A stretch of DNA of 64,000 nucleotides from Winogradskyella sp. (GTDB lineage Bacteria > Bacteroidota > Bacteroidia > Flavobacteriales > Flavobacteriaceae), in NCBI GenBank assembly GCA_013002225.1, contig JABDKL010000013.1, positions 1 through 64,000 on the forward strand, read 5' to 3'. The notes beneath the pieces were generated by a model, which did no database searches, was not told the origin of the DNA, and was given only the letters and a program-made list of their open reading frames with translations. The translations under genes and the position numbers were made by a program. Positions 37,701-45,429 of the stretch are shown piece by piece (the first letter of the stretch is position 1; each line of letters opens with the position of its first letter).

Positions 37701-38795
37701 ATGATTGTACAAGACGTAATTAACCACTTACATGACCTGGCCCCTTTAGCTTATGCCGAAGATTTTGATAATGTAGGTCTTTTAGTAGGTGATAAAAATC
37801 AGAAGGTAACCGGAGTCTTAGTAACCTTAGATACTTTAGAGGTAGTTGTTGATGAGGCTATTGAAAAAGAGTGTAACCTTATTGTAAGTTTTCATCCCAT
37901 AATATTCAAAGGTCTAAAAAAACTTAATGGTAAAACTTATGTAGAACGAGTTGTTATTAAAGCTATTAAAAATGATATTGCCATATTTTCAATTCATACC
38001 GCATTAGATAATGCTATAAATGGCGTAAACTCTATTATCTGTGACCAATTAGGATTAAAAAATAAAGAAATATTAATTCCACAAACTGACACCATAAAGA
38101 AACTTCAAACGTATGTACCTAAAGCTAATGCTCCAGAACTAAGACAAGCCTTATTTGCTGCTGGGGGAGGCAGCATCGGCAATTATGAGTCTTGTAGTTT
38201 TAATAGCGAAGGAGAAGGCACTTATCTAGGTACTGAAGATTCAAACCCTGTAATTGGAAAAAAAGGGGAACTACAAATTGAAAAAGAGGTGGCAATCTCT
38301 ATTACATTTCAAAAGCATTTAGAGCCTATCATTTTAAATACACTTTTCAAAACACATCCCTATGAAGAAGTAGCTTACGAAATTGTGGCACTTGATAATA
38401 ATAACCAACATATAGGAATTGGTATGATTGGTGAGCTACAGGAAGAAATGGAAGCAGAAGCCTGTTTAAAATTTATTAAATCCCAGATGAATACACATTG
38501 TGTACGGCATTCAAATCTTTTGAACAAACCTATAAAACGCATAGCAGTACTGGGTGGCTCAGGCAGCTTCGCTATTCCAGCTGCAAAAGCTTCAGGAGCA
38601 GACCTTCTAGTCACAGCAGATTTGAAGTATCACGATTTTTTTAGTGCAGAAAATTCTATCATTTTAGCAGATATCGGACATTATGAAAGTGAACAATTCA
38701 CAAAATCGTTTTTAGTAGACTATCTCTCGAAAAAAATTACTAATTTTGCAATCATTTTATCAAAGACAAATACAAATCCGGTAAAGTATTTATAA
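37701..38795 (+). CDS. Nif3-like dinuclear metal centre protein
   Basis: The 364-residue product belongs to the Nif3/YqfO family, homohexameric proteins with a dimetal site. The N-terminal Nif3 half has EDFDNVGLLVGD and SFHPIIFKGLKKL with the metal-binding His, and the C-terminal half has TADLKYHDFFSAE and ILADIGHYESEQF. A YqfO-type insertion (about 125-235) sits between them and contains KTHPYEEVAYEI. The metal ligands look intact. The biochemical role is still debated in the literature; a GTP cyclohydrolase-related activity has been proposed for some members. It is coupled (2 bases) to the next gene. Confidence 0.93.
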   Translation: MIVQDVINHLHDLAPLAYAEDFDNVGLLVGDKNQKVTGVLVTLDTLEVVVDEAIEKECNLIVSFHPIIFKGLKKLNGKTYVERVVIKAIKNDIAIFSIHTALDNAINGVNSIICDQLGLKNKEILIPQTDTIKKLQTYVPKANAPELRQALFAAGGGSIGNYESCSFNSEGEGTYLGTEDSNPVIGKKGELQIEKEVAISITFQKHLEPIILNTLFKTHPYEEVAYEIVALDNNNQHIGIGMIGELQEEMEAEACLKFIKSQMNTHCVRHSNLLNKPIKRIAVLGGSGSFAIPAAKASGADLLVTADLKYHDFFSAENSIILADIGHYESEQFTKSFLVDYLSKKITNFAIILSKTNTNPVKYL

Positions 38796-38797
38796 TT

Positions 38798-39583
38798 ATG
38801 GCAAAAAAAGCTGAAGTTTCTGTTGAAGAAAGATTAAGAGCACTATATGATTTACAATTAATTGACTCTCGTGTAGATGAAATAAGAAATGTCAGAGGTG
38901 AGCTTCCTTTAGAAGTAAGAGACTTAGAAGATGAAGTTGAAGGGCTTAACAAAAGAATGGATAAATTAAGCGATAGCCTTGCAGTAATTGACGATGAGAT
39001 TAAAGGCAAAAAGAACTTGATCGAAGAAGCTAAATCGTTAATTAAAAAATATAGCGAGCAACAAAATAATGTTAGAAATAACAGAGAATATAATTCTTTA
39101 ACTAAAGAAATTGAGTTTCAAGAATTAGAAATTCAGTTAGCTGAAAAGCACATTAAAGAATTCAAGGCTCAGATTGAGCAGAAGAAAGAAGTTATTTCTG
39201 AAACTAAAGATCGTTTAAAAGACAAGCAAACGCACCTTAAGCATAAAAAAGGTGAATTAAACGAGATCCTTAAGGAAACAGAAAAAGAAGAAGAAGCATT
39301 AATCAGTAAATCTGAAGATTTTCAAAAGAAAATTGATGATAGATTAGTTAAAGCTTATAAAAGAATTAGAAACAACGTTAAAAACGGTTTAGCTGTTGTA
39401 GCTATTGAACGTGGCGCGTCTGGTGGTTCTTTCTTTACTATTCCCCCTCAGGTACAGGTAGAAATTGCTTCTCGTAAAAAAGTAATTACAGATGAGCATA
39501 GTGGTCGAATCTTAGTTGATGCCGCATTAGCCGAAGAAGAAAAAGCAAAAATGGATAAGTTGTTTGCTAAACTTAGCAAATAG
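38798..39583 (+). CDS. CT398-type coiled-coil protein with degenerate zinc ribbon
   Basis: The 261-residue protein consists of a long antiparallel coiled coil (about residues 10-195) and a C-terminal domain corresponding to the C4 zinc ribbon of the CT398/HP0958 family. The four ribbon cysteines are all replaced: the first CxxC position reads SGGS before FFTIPPQ and the second reads DEHS before GRILVD. The rest of the ribbon motif is kept, so the fold may remain without zinc. It follows the Nif3-like gene after 2 bases, a pairing conserved in Bacteroidota. A nucleic-acid or protein adaptor function is likely. Confidence 0.88.
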   Translation: MAKKAEVSVEERLRALYDLQLIDSRVDEIRNVRGELPLEVRDLEDEVEGLNKRMDKLSDSLAVIDDEIKGKKNLIEEAKSLIKKYSEQQNNVRNNREYNSLTKEIEFQELEIQLAEKHIKEFKAQIEQKKEVISETKDRLKDKQTHLKHKKGELNEILKETEKEEEALISKSEDFQKKIDDRLVKAYKRIRNNVKNGLAVVAIERGASGGSFFTIPPQVQVEIASRKKVITDEHSGRILVDAALAEEEKAKMDKLFAKLSK

Positions 39584-39603
39584 ATAATCTCCACATAATA
39601 TCT

Positions 39604-39635
39604 AAAGCCTTTGCAACTGCAGAGGCTTTTTTTTT
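39604..39635 (+). terminator. Intrinsic terminator after the Nif3 operon
   Basis: A stem of about 11 bp (AAGCCTTTGCA / TGCAGAGGCTT, one T-G pair) with a tiny loop is followed by nine T residues. Confidence 0.9.
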
Positions 39636-39707
39636 AATAAAACTTTAAGACTACCTCATGTTAAGGTTTTACACTTTATCCGTCTACTATTAAAATAAAT
39701 TACATTT

Positions 39708-40373
39708 ATGAAAAAGTTACTTTACATTTTTAGTTTTACATTATTGTTTTTTAGTTGTCATAATCAAGCTCAGGTAACTAATAAGCAAAAAGCTATCATT
39801 AATGCAGAACCAGTTCTTGTGCCAATTCAAGATGGAAAGGCCAGAGCTTATTTTGCGAGTGGATGCTTTTGGTGTGTCGAAGCAATTTACGAAAGTGTTA
39901 GAGGCGTAGATGAAGTTATTAGTGGTTATTCTGGCGGACACACTAAGAATCCAACCTATGAGAGTAGTAATACTGGTACTACGGGTCATGCAGAAGCAGT
40001 CGAAGTTATTTATAATCCTGATATTATAAGCTTTGCAACCTTAATAGATATTTACTTCGGTTCTCAAAATGTGACACAAGTCAATGGACAGGGACCAGAT
40101 CGAGGTTCACAGTATCGTTCAATTATTTTTTACCAAAATGACGAACAGAAAAATATCATAGAAGAAAAGAAAGCAGTATTAGCAAACCAAATCGAAGCTA
40201 ATGTCGCTGCAGAAGTATATCCGTTTCAAAAGTTTTGGGTCGCTGAAGATTACCATCAAAATTTTGAAAGACGCAACCCCAACCAAAGTTACATTAGAGC
40301 AGTATCAATCCCTAGACTAAATCGTTTTAAAGCTAAATTTCCCGAGCTATTAAAGGAAAAGGAAAAGCACTAA
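39708..40373 (+). CDS. msrA: Peptide-methionine (S)-S-oxide reductase, lipoprotein form
   Basis: MsrA reduces methionine-(S)-sulfoxide in proteins. The 221-residue product carries the active site SGCFWCVEAIYESVRG near residue 48 (catalytic Cys in GCFW), YSGGHTKNPTYES and GHAEAVEVIYNP. Its N-terminus is a signal peptide ending in a lipobox (LLFFSC), so it probably protects envelope proteins as a periplasmic lipoprotein rather than in the cytosol. Resolving Cys residues of the C-terminal type are not obvious. It is a single gene convergent with a methyltransferase. Confidence 0.95.
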   Translation: MKKLLYIFSFTLLFFSCHNQAQVTNKQKAIINAEPVLVPIQDGKARAYFASGCFWCVEAIYESVRGVDEVISGYSGGHTKNPTYESSNTGTTGHAEAVEVIYNPDIISFATLIDIYFGSQNVTQVNGQGPDRGSQYRSIIFYQNDEQKNIIEEKKAVLANQIEANVAAEVYPFQKFWVAEDYHQNFERRNPNQSYIRAVSIPRLNRFKAKFPELLKEKEKH

Positions 40374-40454
40374 ATTTGTTACATGGCCCATTAGGTGCAG
40401 CCAAAATGCCTTATAGATTTATCGACTGCACTGAAAATAATAAAAACTTTATCA

Positions 40455-41255
40455 TTAGATCTTCGTAGCCTTTAACTCAAAAATCATAGGAAACAGCTGA
40501 TCTTTCATCCTATACATACCATTTGCTTGCTTAGTTAAATTCGGAAAAACATCATAAGGGCTTTCATCGTACTCGTTTAGGTAATCTATTTTCAAACCTG
40601 CTTCAATAAGAGAATTCACAACGTCACTTAAGCCATGATTCCAACCATATTCTTTGCTCACCATTTTTGACGATTGATTGGCATAAGTCCCTTCATATTC
40701 CTCGTAAATAACTTCTTTTTGACTGTAATGATATTTCATCACAGATTCGCCATCGACATAATCAAACATCCAGAGAATAGGATGAAATTCTACGATGTAA
40801 AACGTGCCTCCAACTTTCAGCCGATCAGCAATCATTTGTGCCCAAGGTTTTAGATCTGGCAGCCATCCTATCACGCCATAACTTGTAAATACAATATCAA
40901 AAGTTTTAGAAATATGTTTAGAAGTGTCCAAAACATTAGTACACACAAACTCAGCATCAAGCTCCAAATCTTTATTTAATTTCTTTGCCAATTTAATTCC
41001 TTCGTCACTTAGATCCACTCCAATGCACTTTGCTCCTCTTCTACTCCAACTCAAGGTATCTTGCCCAAAATGGCATTGCAAGTGCAGCAACGACCTATCC
41101 TTAACATCACCTAATGCCTCTAATTCGTAGGGCATTAAAGAGGTTTTTCCAGATTTAAAATCTTCCATATTGTACATTGCACTCTGTGCATGTATGCCTA
41201 CCTTTTTATTCCAGGTTTCTTTATTTACTTTAAAATAATTAGCATTCTCCTCCAT
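40455..41255 (-). CDS. Class I SAM-dependent methyltransferase
   Basis: The 266-residue cytoplasmic protein has a Rossmann-type SAM domain with motif I in LLHLQCHFGQDTLSW (a variant of the usual GxGxG loop), the acidic CIGVDLSDEGI after strand 2, FDIVFTSYGVIGWLPDL for motif IV, and FYIVEFHPILWMFD. It resembles small-molecule methyltransferases of the UbiE/Methyltransf_11 type. The substrate is unknown. It is a single gene on the reverse strand. Confidence 0.85.
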   Translation of the reverse strand: MEENANYFKVNKETWNKKVGIHAQSAMYNMEDFKSGKTSLMPYELEALGDVKDRSLLHLQCHFGQDTLSWSRRGAKCIGVDLSDEGIKLAKKLNKDLELDAEFVCTNVLDTSKHISKTFDIVFTSYGVIGWLPDLKPWAQMIADRLKVGGTFYIVEFHPILWMFDYVDGESVMKYHYSQKEVIYEEYEGTYANQSSKMVSKEYGWNHGLSDVVNSLIEAGLKIDYLNEYDESPYDVFPNLTKQANGMYRMKDQLFPMIFELKATKI

Positions 41256-41296
41256 GGTTAGTTAATTTAGCTTATGAATATTAACCTCCTTTTAAG

Positions 41297-41977
41297 ATGA
41301 AATCAATATTTATAGCAATAATAGGTTTATTTCTTGTTTTAGCTTGCAAATCTAATAATTCAGAAACACCTGTAATAGAAGAACAGAAAGAATTAAATGT
41401 CGCAGAAAAAATCGCCAATGCACATGGATACGATAATTGGAAGCATGTATCTGAAGTGCATTTTACTTTTCAGGTAGACCAAGATTCTATTAAAGGAAAA
41501 GGTAGAACCTGGACTTGGTTTCCTAGAGAAAATAGAATAAAAATGAACGCTGGAGAGCAAACCGCTGAGTATACCAGAAACAAAATAGACAGTACAATTA
41601 TACCTGCAGATAGAGCTTTTATAAACGATAAATTTTGGTTGTTGGTGCCTTTTCAGTTAGTATGGGATACCGCTGTTAAAATTTCAGAACCCAAGAAAGC
41701 TAACGCACCAATAAGTGATAAGGAGTTCAATATGATAACCGTTGTATACCCACCTGAAGGAGGCTATACACCTGGTGATGCGTACGATATTTATTATAGT
41801 GATGACTATCTGATAAGAGAATGGGTATTTAGAAAAAGTAATTCACCTGATCCGACAATGGCTACAACCTTTGAAAATTATAGGGATTACAATGGCATTA
41901 AAATTGCTACAGATCATAAAATGGCAAATGGCAACTGGAACCTAAATTTTACGGATATTAGTATTTCTTCGGAATGA
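41297..41977 (+). CDS. Hypothetical lipoprotein
   Basis: The 226-residue product has a signal peptide with a lipobox (LVLAC) at about residue 17 and is then soluble. Motifs such as HGYDNWKHVSEVHFTF, RTWTWFPRENRIKM and VVYPPEGGYTPGDAYDIYYS recall the family of envelope proteins with an outer-membrane lipoprotein carrier-like or LolA-like fold in Bacteroidota, but I do not recognise it firmly. No catalytic motif is visible. It is a lone gene upstream of the kynurenine region; the putative RNA at 42008-42123 lies after its stop. Confidence 0.75.
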   Translation: MKSIFIAIIGLFLVLACKSNNSETPVIEEQKELNVAEKIANAHGYDNWKHVSEVHFTFQVDQDSIKGKGRTWTWFPRENRIKMNAGEQTAEYTRNKIDSTIIPADRAFINDKFWLLVPFQLVWDTAVKISEPKKANAPISDKEFNMITVVYPPEGGYTPGDAYDIYYSDDYLIREWVFRKSNSPDPTMATTFENYRDYNGIKIATDHKMANGNWNLNFTDISISSE

Positions 41978-41999
41978 TACAAATTCAAATTATTGACAT

Positions 42000-42007
42000 T
42001 ACTTTTG
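42000..42007 (+). promoter_or_regulatory. -7 element of the putative RNA upstream of kynU
   Basis: TACTTTTG matches TAnnTTTG, 22 bases after the lipoprotein stop and about 90 bases before a strong terminator. No -33 TTG at the proper spacing is visible. Confidence 0.4.
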
Positions 42008-42123
42008 TAACCTATAATGTAAGTTTCACGACGGTGATAATAACCAATCTCGTATAGCTTACATTTTCCGCCAATTGGCGTCTATATATTTTCACTAGCG
42101 CTTTGTTTTCAAAGCGCTTTTTT
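42008..42123 (+). ncRNA. Candidate structured small RNA or attenuator upstream of kynU
   Basis: Downstream of the -7 element there is no gene but a series of pairings: AATGTAAG (42016-42023) with its exact complement CTTACATT (42058-42065), enclosing a small TCAC-GACG-GTGA hairpin. A perfect palindrome CGCCAATTGGCG (42069-42080) follows. Last is a 9-bp terminator hairpin with T-run (42097-42123). The set resembles a roughly 110-nt transcript. It could be a free small RNA or a conditional terminator for kynU, whose own -7 element lies at 42141-42148. No alternative antiterminator pairing was found, so a free RNA is slightly favoured. Confidence 0.4.
42097..42123 (+). terminator. Intrinsic terminator upstream of kynU
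   Basis: A perfect 9-bp stem AGCGCTTTG / CAAAGCGCT with loop TTTT and a T-run. It lies 51 bases before the kynU start and ends either the lipoprotein transcript or the putative RNA. Confidence 0.92.
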
Positions 42124-42140
42124 AATGCTTTTTAAATCCT

Positions 42141-42148
42141 TATTTTTG
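42141..42148 (+). promoter_or_regulatory. -7 element upstream of kynU
   Basis: TATTTTTG matches TAnnTTTG and lies 26 bases before the TTG start of kynU, after the terminator. Confidence 0.45.
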
Positions 42149-42173
42149 TTAGCAACCGATAAAAAAATTCACT

Positions 42174-43445
42174 TTGTCCAACTTTGAGAATAGTCTTGAA
42201 TACGCGAAGCAACAAGACGCATTAGACGAATTGTCTAATTATAGAGAACAATTTCATATACCTAAAGACAATAATGGTAAGGAACTTATTTATCTCTGTG
42301 GAAACTCATTAGGATTACAACCAAAATCAACAAAAGATTATATAAATCAGGAATTGCAAGATTGGGCAAATCTTGGCGTAGAAGGACATACCGAAGCTAA
42401 AAACCCTTGGCTACCTTATCATGAATTCCTTACTGAAAGTACGGCCAAATTAGTTGGCGCGAAACCTATAGAAGTAGTGACAATGAATTCGCTTACTGCG
42501 AACCTTCATTTTATGATGGCATCGTTCTATCGACCAACTAAAACACGTTATAAAATAGTTATTGAAAGCGATGCTTTTCCTTCTGACAAGTACGCTGTAG
42601 AATCGCAATTGCGTCATCATGGTTACGATGACAAGGAAGGGTTAATTCTTTGGTCACCACGAAAAGATGAAGAGCTATTAAGACACGAAGATTTAGAAGC
42701 AATATTAGAAGCTCAGGGTAACGAAATAGCCTTGGTACTTATTGGAGGCGTTAACTATTATACTGGGCAGTTTTTCGATTTTAAACGCATTACAAATCTT
42801 GGACATAAACATGGTTGTATTGTGGGTTTTGATTGTGCTCATGGCGCAGGTAACGTTAAGTTAGATTTGCATAATTCTGGTGCCGATTTTGCCGTTTGGT
42901 GCACCTACAAGTATCTAAATTCAGGGCCAGGAAGTTTATCGGGTTGTTTTGTCCACGAAAGACATGCTTACGATAAAAACTTAAATCGCTTAACTGGTTG
43001 GTGGAGTCATAATAAGACTACTCGTTTTAATATGAGACATGAATTTGATGTATTACCTGGCGCTGAAGGCTGGCAACTGAGTAATCCACCTATTTTGTCT
43101 ATGGCAGCAATAAAATCATCGTTAGACATGTTTCATGAAGTTGGTATGGATAAGCTTATTAAGAAATCTAAAAAGCTAACTGGGTATTTTGAATTTTTGT
43201 TAAAAACACTTGGAGAAGCTACCATAAGAATAATTACACCAGAAAATCCAGACGAGCGTGGCTGTCAACTATCAGTTCAAGTAATAAATGCCGATAAAAA
43301 TTTATATAATAAACTTACAGATGCAGGCGTAATAACTGACTGGAGGGAGCCAGATGTAATTCGATGTGCTCCAGTGCCTTTATACAATACTTTCGAAGAC
43401 GTATACCTCATGGTTAATAAAATGAAAGCGATTTTAGATGAGTAA
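42174..43445 (+). CDS. kynU: Kynureninase
   Basis: Kynureninase cleaves kynurenine or 3-hydroxykynurenine to (3-hydroxy)anthranilate and alanine using PLP. The 423-residue product has the fold I pattern: YLCGNSLGLQPKS near residue 39, VGFDCAHGAGNVKLDLH, and the PLP Lys in CTYKYLNSGPGS near 246. GWWSHNKTTRFNM and the C-terminal RCAPVPLYNT also fit. The start is TTG; no ATG occurs in the first 70 residues. It overlaps the kmo gene by 8 bases and heads the degradation cluster. Confidence 0.97.
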   Translation: MSNFENSLEYAKQQDALDELSNYREQFHIPKDNNGKELIYLCGNSLGLQPKSTKDYINQELQDWANLGVEGHTEAKNPWLPYHEFLTESTAKLVGAKPIEVVTMNSLTANLHFMMASFYRPTKTRYKIVIESDAFPSDKYAVESQLRHHGYDDKEGLILWSPRKDEELLRHEDLEAILEAQGNEIALVLIGGVNYYTGQFFDFKRITNLGHKHGCIVGFDCAHGAGNVKLDLHNSGADFAVWCTYKYLNSGPGSLSGCFVHERHAYDKNLNRLTGWWSHNKTTRFNMRHEFDVLPGAEGWQLSNPPILSMAAIKSSLDMFHEVGMDKLIKKSKKLTGYFEFLLKTLGEATIRIITPENPDERGCQLSVQVINADKNLYNKLTDAGVITDWREPDVIRCAPVPLYNTFEDVYLMVNKMKAILDE

Positions 43446-44838
43446 TAAACAACAAAACATCCTAATCATAGGAGCTGGACTTTGCGGAAGCCTATTAGCC
43501 TTAAGACTAGGACAACGCGGTTATAATGTCAACGTTTACGAAATGCGACAGGACTTACGTCGTACAGATATTTCTGCTGGACGCTCTATTAATCTTGCAT
43601 TTTCTGATCGAGGCAATAAAGCCATGAAGCTTGTTGGTATGGAGGACAAAGTAAAATCATTATGTATTCCTATGAATGGCCGTATGCTGCACGATAAGGA
43701 TGGTAATACCTTTCTGTCAAATTATAGCGGACGCGACTATGAATATATTAATTCCATATCAAGAGGCCAGCTCAATGCTTTACTTTTGGATGAAGCTGAA
43801 AAACATAAAAATGTTACCATTCATTTTAATAAAAAATGTAAATCAGTAGATTTTGAAAAAACAACAGCCCTATTTGAAGATTTCAACACTAAAGAAAAGT
43901 TTATTGAAGATGCAGATTGCATAATTGCGACAGACGGCGCTGGTTCTGCATTGCGTAAAAGCTACTTTTTAGAACGCAAATTTTTATTCAGTTTTTCTCA
44001 ACAATGGTTAAGCCATGGCTATAAGGAACTAAGCATCTTACCAACAAAGGATGGCGATTATAAAACCTATAAAAATGCTTTACATATTTGGCCTCGTGGA
44101 GATTTCATGATTATTGCCTTACCAAATTTAGATGGTAGTTTTACAGTAACACTCTTTTTGAGCTACAATGAAGGGGACTATAATTTCAATAATTTAACAA
44201 CTCCAGAGATCGTTACAGAATTCTTCGAAAAAGAATTTCCCGATGCCTTAGAAATTATGCCTAATCTGGTTGATGATTTTTTTGAAAATCCAACAGCTCC
44301 TTTAGGAACTGTTAAATGCTCTCCATGGCATTATAAAGGCAATACATTACTAATGGGAGATTCTGCCCATGCCATTGTCCCTTTTTACGGGCAAGGAATG
44401 AATGCCTCTTTTGAAGATGTCGTAGAATTTGATAAAGTTTTAGATCAAGATCTCGAAAATTGGGAAGCCATTTTTGCGACCTATGAAAATAACAGGAAGC
44501 CAGATACCGATGCTATTGCCGATTTAGCAATTGATAATTTTCATGAAATGAAAGACCATGTCGGACAACCTATTTTTCAAGAGAAGCGAAAAATTGAAAT
44601 GGCATTAGAAAAAGAGTTTCCTAACGATTATTCCTCAAAATATAGTTTAGTTACCTTTAATGAACAAATTGGTTACAGAGAAGCTATGTTAAAAGGACGC
44701 GCACAGGACAAAGCGATTTTAAACATGTTAACCGATAATATTATTTCTTCGGAAGATGACATAAAAGATATATTAGAGAAAGTAAAAACTGAGACTGAAG
44801 CAATTTTAGAAGATGATAGAGTTGCAGGTCTGCATTGA
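43438..44838 (+). CDS. kmo: Kynurenine 3-monooxygenase
   Basis: Kmo hydroxylates kynurenine to 3-hydroxykynurenine with NADPH and FAD. The 466-residue flavoprotein has the dinucleotide fold ILIIGAGLCGSLLALRLGQR at residues 8-27, GRSINLAFSDRG near 50, the DG motif CIIATDGAGSALRKS near 162, and the GD motif LLMGDSAHAIVPFYGQGMNA near 303. The length fits the enzyme family. It overlaps kynU by 8 bases. A palindromic repeat begins 7 bases after its stop. Confidence 0.96.
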   Translation: MSNKQQNILIIGAGLCGSLLALRLGQRGYNVNVYEMRQDLRRTDISAGRSINLAFSDRGNKAMKLVGMEDKVKSLCIPMNGRMLHDKDGNTFLSNYSGRDYEYINSISRGQLNALLLDEAEKHKNVTIHFNKKCKSVDFEKTTALFEDFNTKEKFIEDADCIIATDGAGSALRKSYFLERKFLFSFSQQWLSHGYKELSILPTKDGDYKTYKNALHIWPRGDFMIIALPNLDGSFTVTLFLSYNEGDYNFNNLTTPEIVTEFFEKEFPDALEIMPNLVDDFFENPTAPLGTVKCSPWHYKGNTLLMGDSAHAIVPFYGQGMNASFEDVVEFDKVLDQDLENWEAIFATYENNRKPDTDAIADLAIDNFHEMKDHVGQPIFQEKRKIEMALEKEFPNDYSSKYSLVTFNEQIGYREAMLKGRAQDKAILNMLTDNIISSEDDIKDILEKVKTETEAILEDDRVAGLH

Positions 44839-44844
44839 CCATTT

Positions 44845-44920
44845 GTCATTCCGCACTTGATGCGGAATCCAATGTAAAGTGAAGTTAAATTAAATAGAAT
44901 CCTGCCTTCGTAGGAATGAC
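44845..44920. repeat. REP-like palindromic element, copy B
   Basis: A 76-bp element bounded by GTCATTCC and GGAATGAC. The left half is a near-perfect hairpin ATTCCGCA-CTTGA-TGCGGAAT; the right half is a weaker hairpin. It begins 7 bases after the kmo stop and ends 7 bases before the ridA ATG, so it forms the whole spacer between them. Other copies are at 6850-6923 and 47739-47811. Confidence 0.85.
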
Positions 44921-44927
44921 AATAATT

Positions 44928-45359
44928 ATGAGTAACAAAGACAATAAAATTTCTGCTTCTACGGGAACACGTGTGACACCAAGAGGAGCGTATCCACATG
45001 TAAAACAAGTTGGCGATTTTATTTTCGTTTCAGGTACAAGTTCCCGTAGAGCAGACAATACCATTGCAGGAGTGGATATCATTGATGAGATGGGCACAAA
45101 ACGCCTAAATGCTTATGTGCAAACACAGGAAGTACTAAAAAACATTAATAAAAACTTACAAAAAGTCGGAGCAAGTTTAAAGGATGTGGTAGACGTTACG
45201 TCATTTTTAGTAAACATGAATGATTTTGCAGATTACAATAAGGCTTATGCAGAATTCTTTGACAAAGAAACTGGACCAACCAGAACTACAGTTGCTGTAC
45301 ATCAATTACCACATCCAGATCTGGTGGTCGAAATTAAAGTAATGGCTTACAAGAAATAA
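44928..45359 (+). CDS. RidA-family deaminase, probable 2-aminomuconate deaminase
   Basis: The 143-residue product belongs to the RidA/YjgF/YER057c family of trimeric enzymes that hydrolyse enamines or imines. It has [20 protein letters not shown] near residue 18, [20 protein letters not shown], and the active-site Arg in [13 protein letters not shown] with the Glu in [10 protein letters not shown]. Placed among kynurenine genes, it most likely acts as the 2-aminomuconate deaminase. The ATG at 44928 is preferred over one at 44916 that lies inside the palindromic repeat. Confidence 0.88.
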   Translation: MSNKDNKISASTGTRVTPRGAYPHVKQVGDFIFVSGTSSRRADNTIAGVDIIDEMGTKRLNAYVQTQEVLKNINKNLQKVGASLKDVVDVTSFLVNMNDFADYNKAYAEFFDKETGPTRTTVAVHQLPHPDLVVEIKVMAYKK

Positions 45360-45429
45360 GAATAAAAGTTCAAGAACCAAGTCAAAAAGTCGAGATTCTA
45401 TTTTCTTAATTCTTTTATCTGAGAATAAA

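Noticed and set aside
41993..42018. TTGACA and TATAAT upstream of the putative RNA
   Set aside because: They look like E. coli -35/-10 boxes, but the spacer is 14 bases instead of about 17, and Bacteroidota sigma factors use TAnnTTTG instead.
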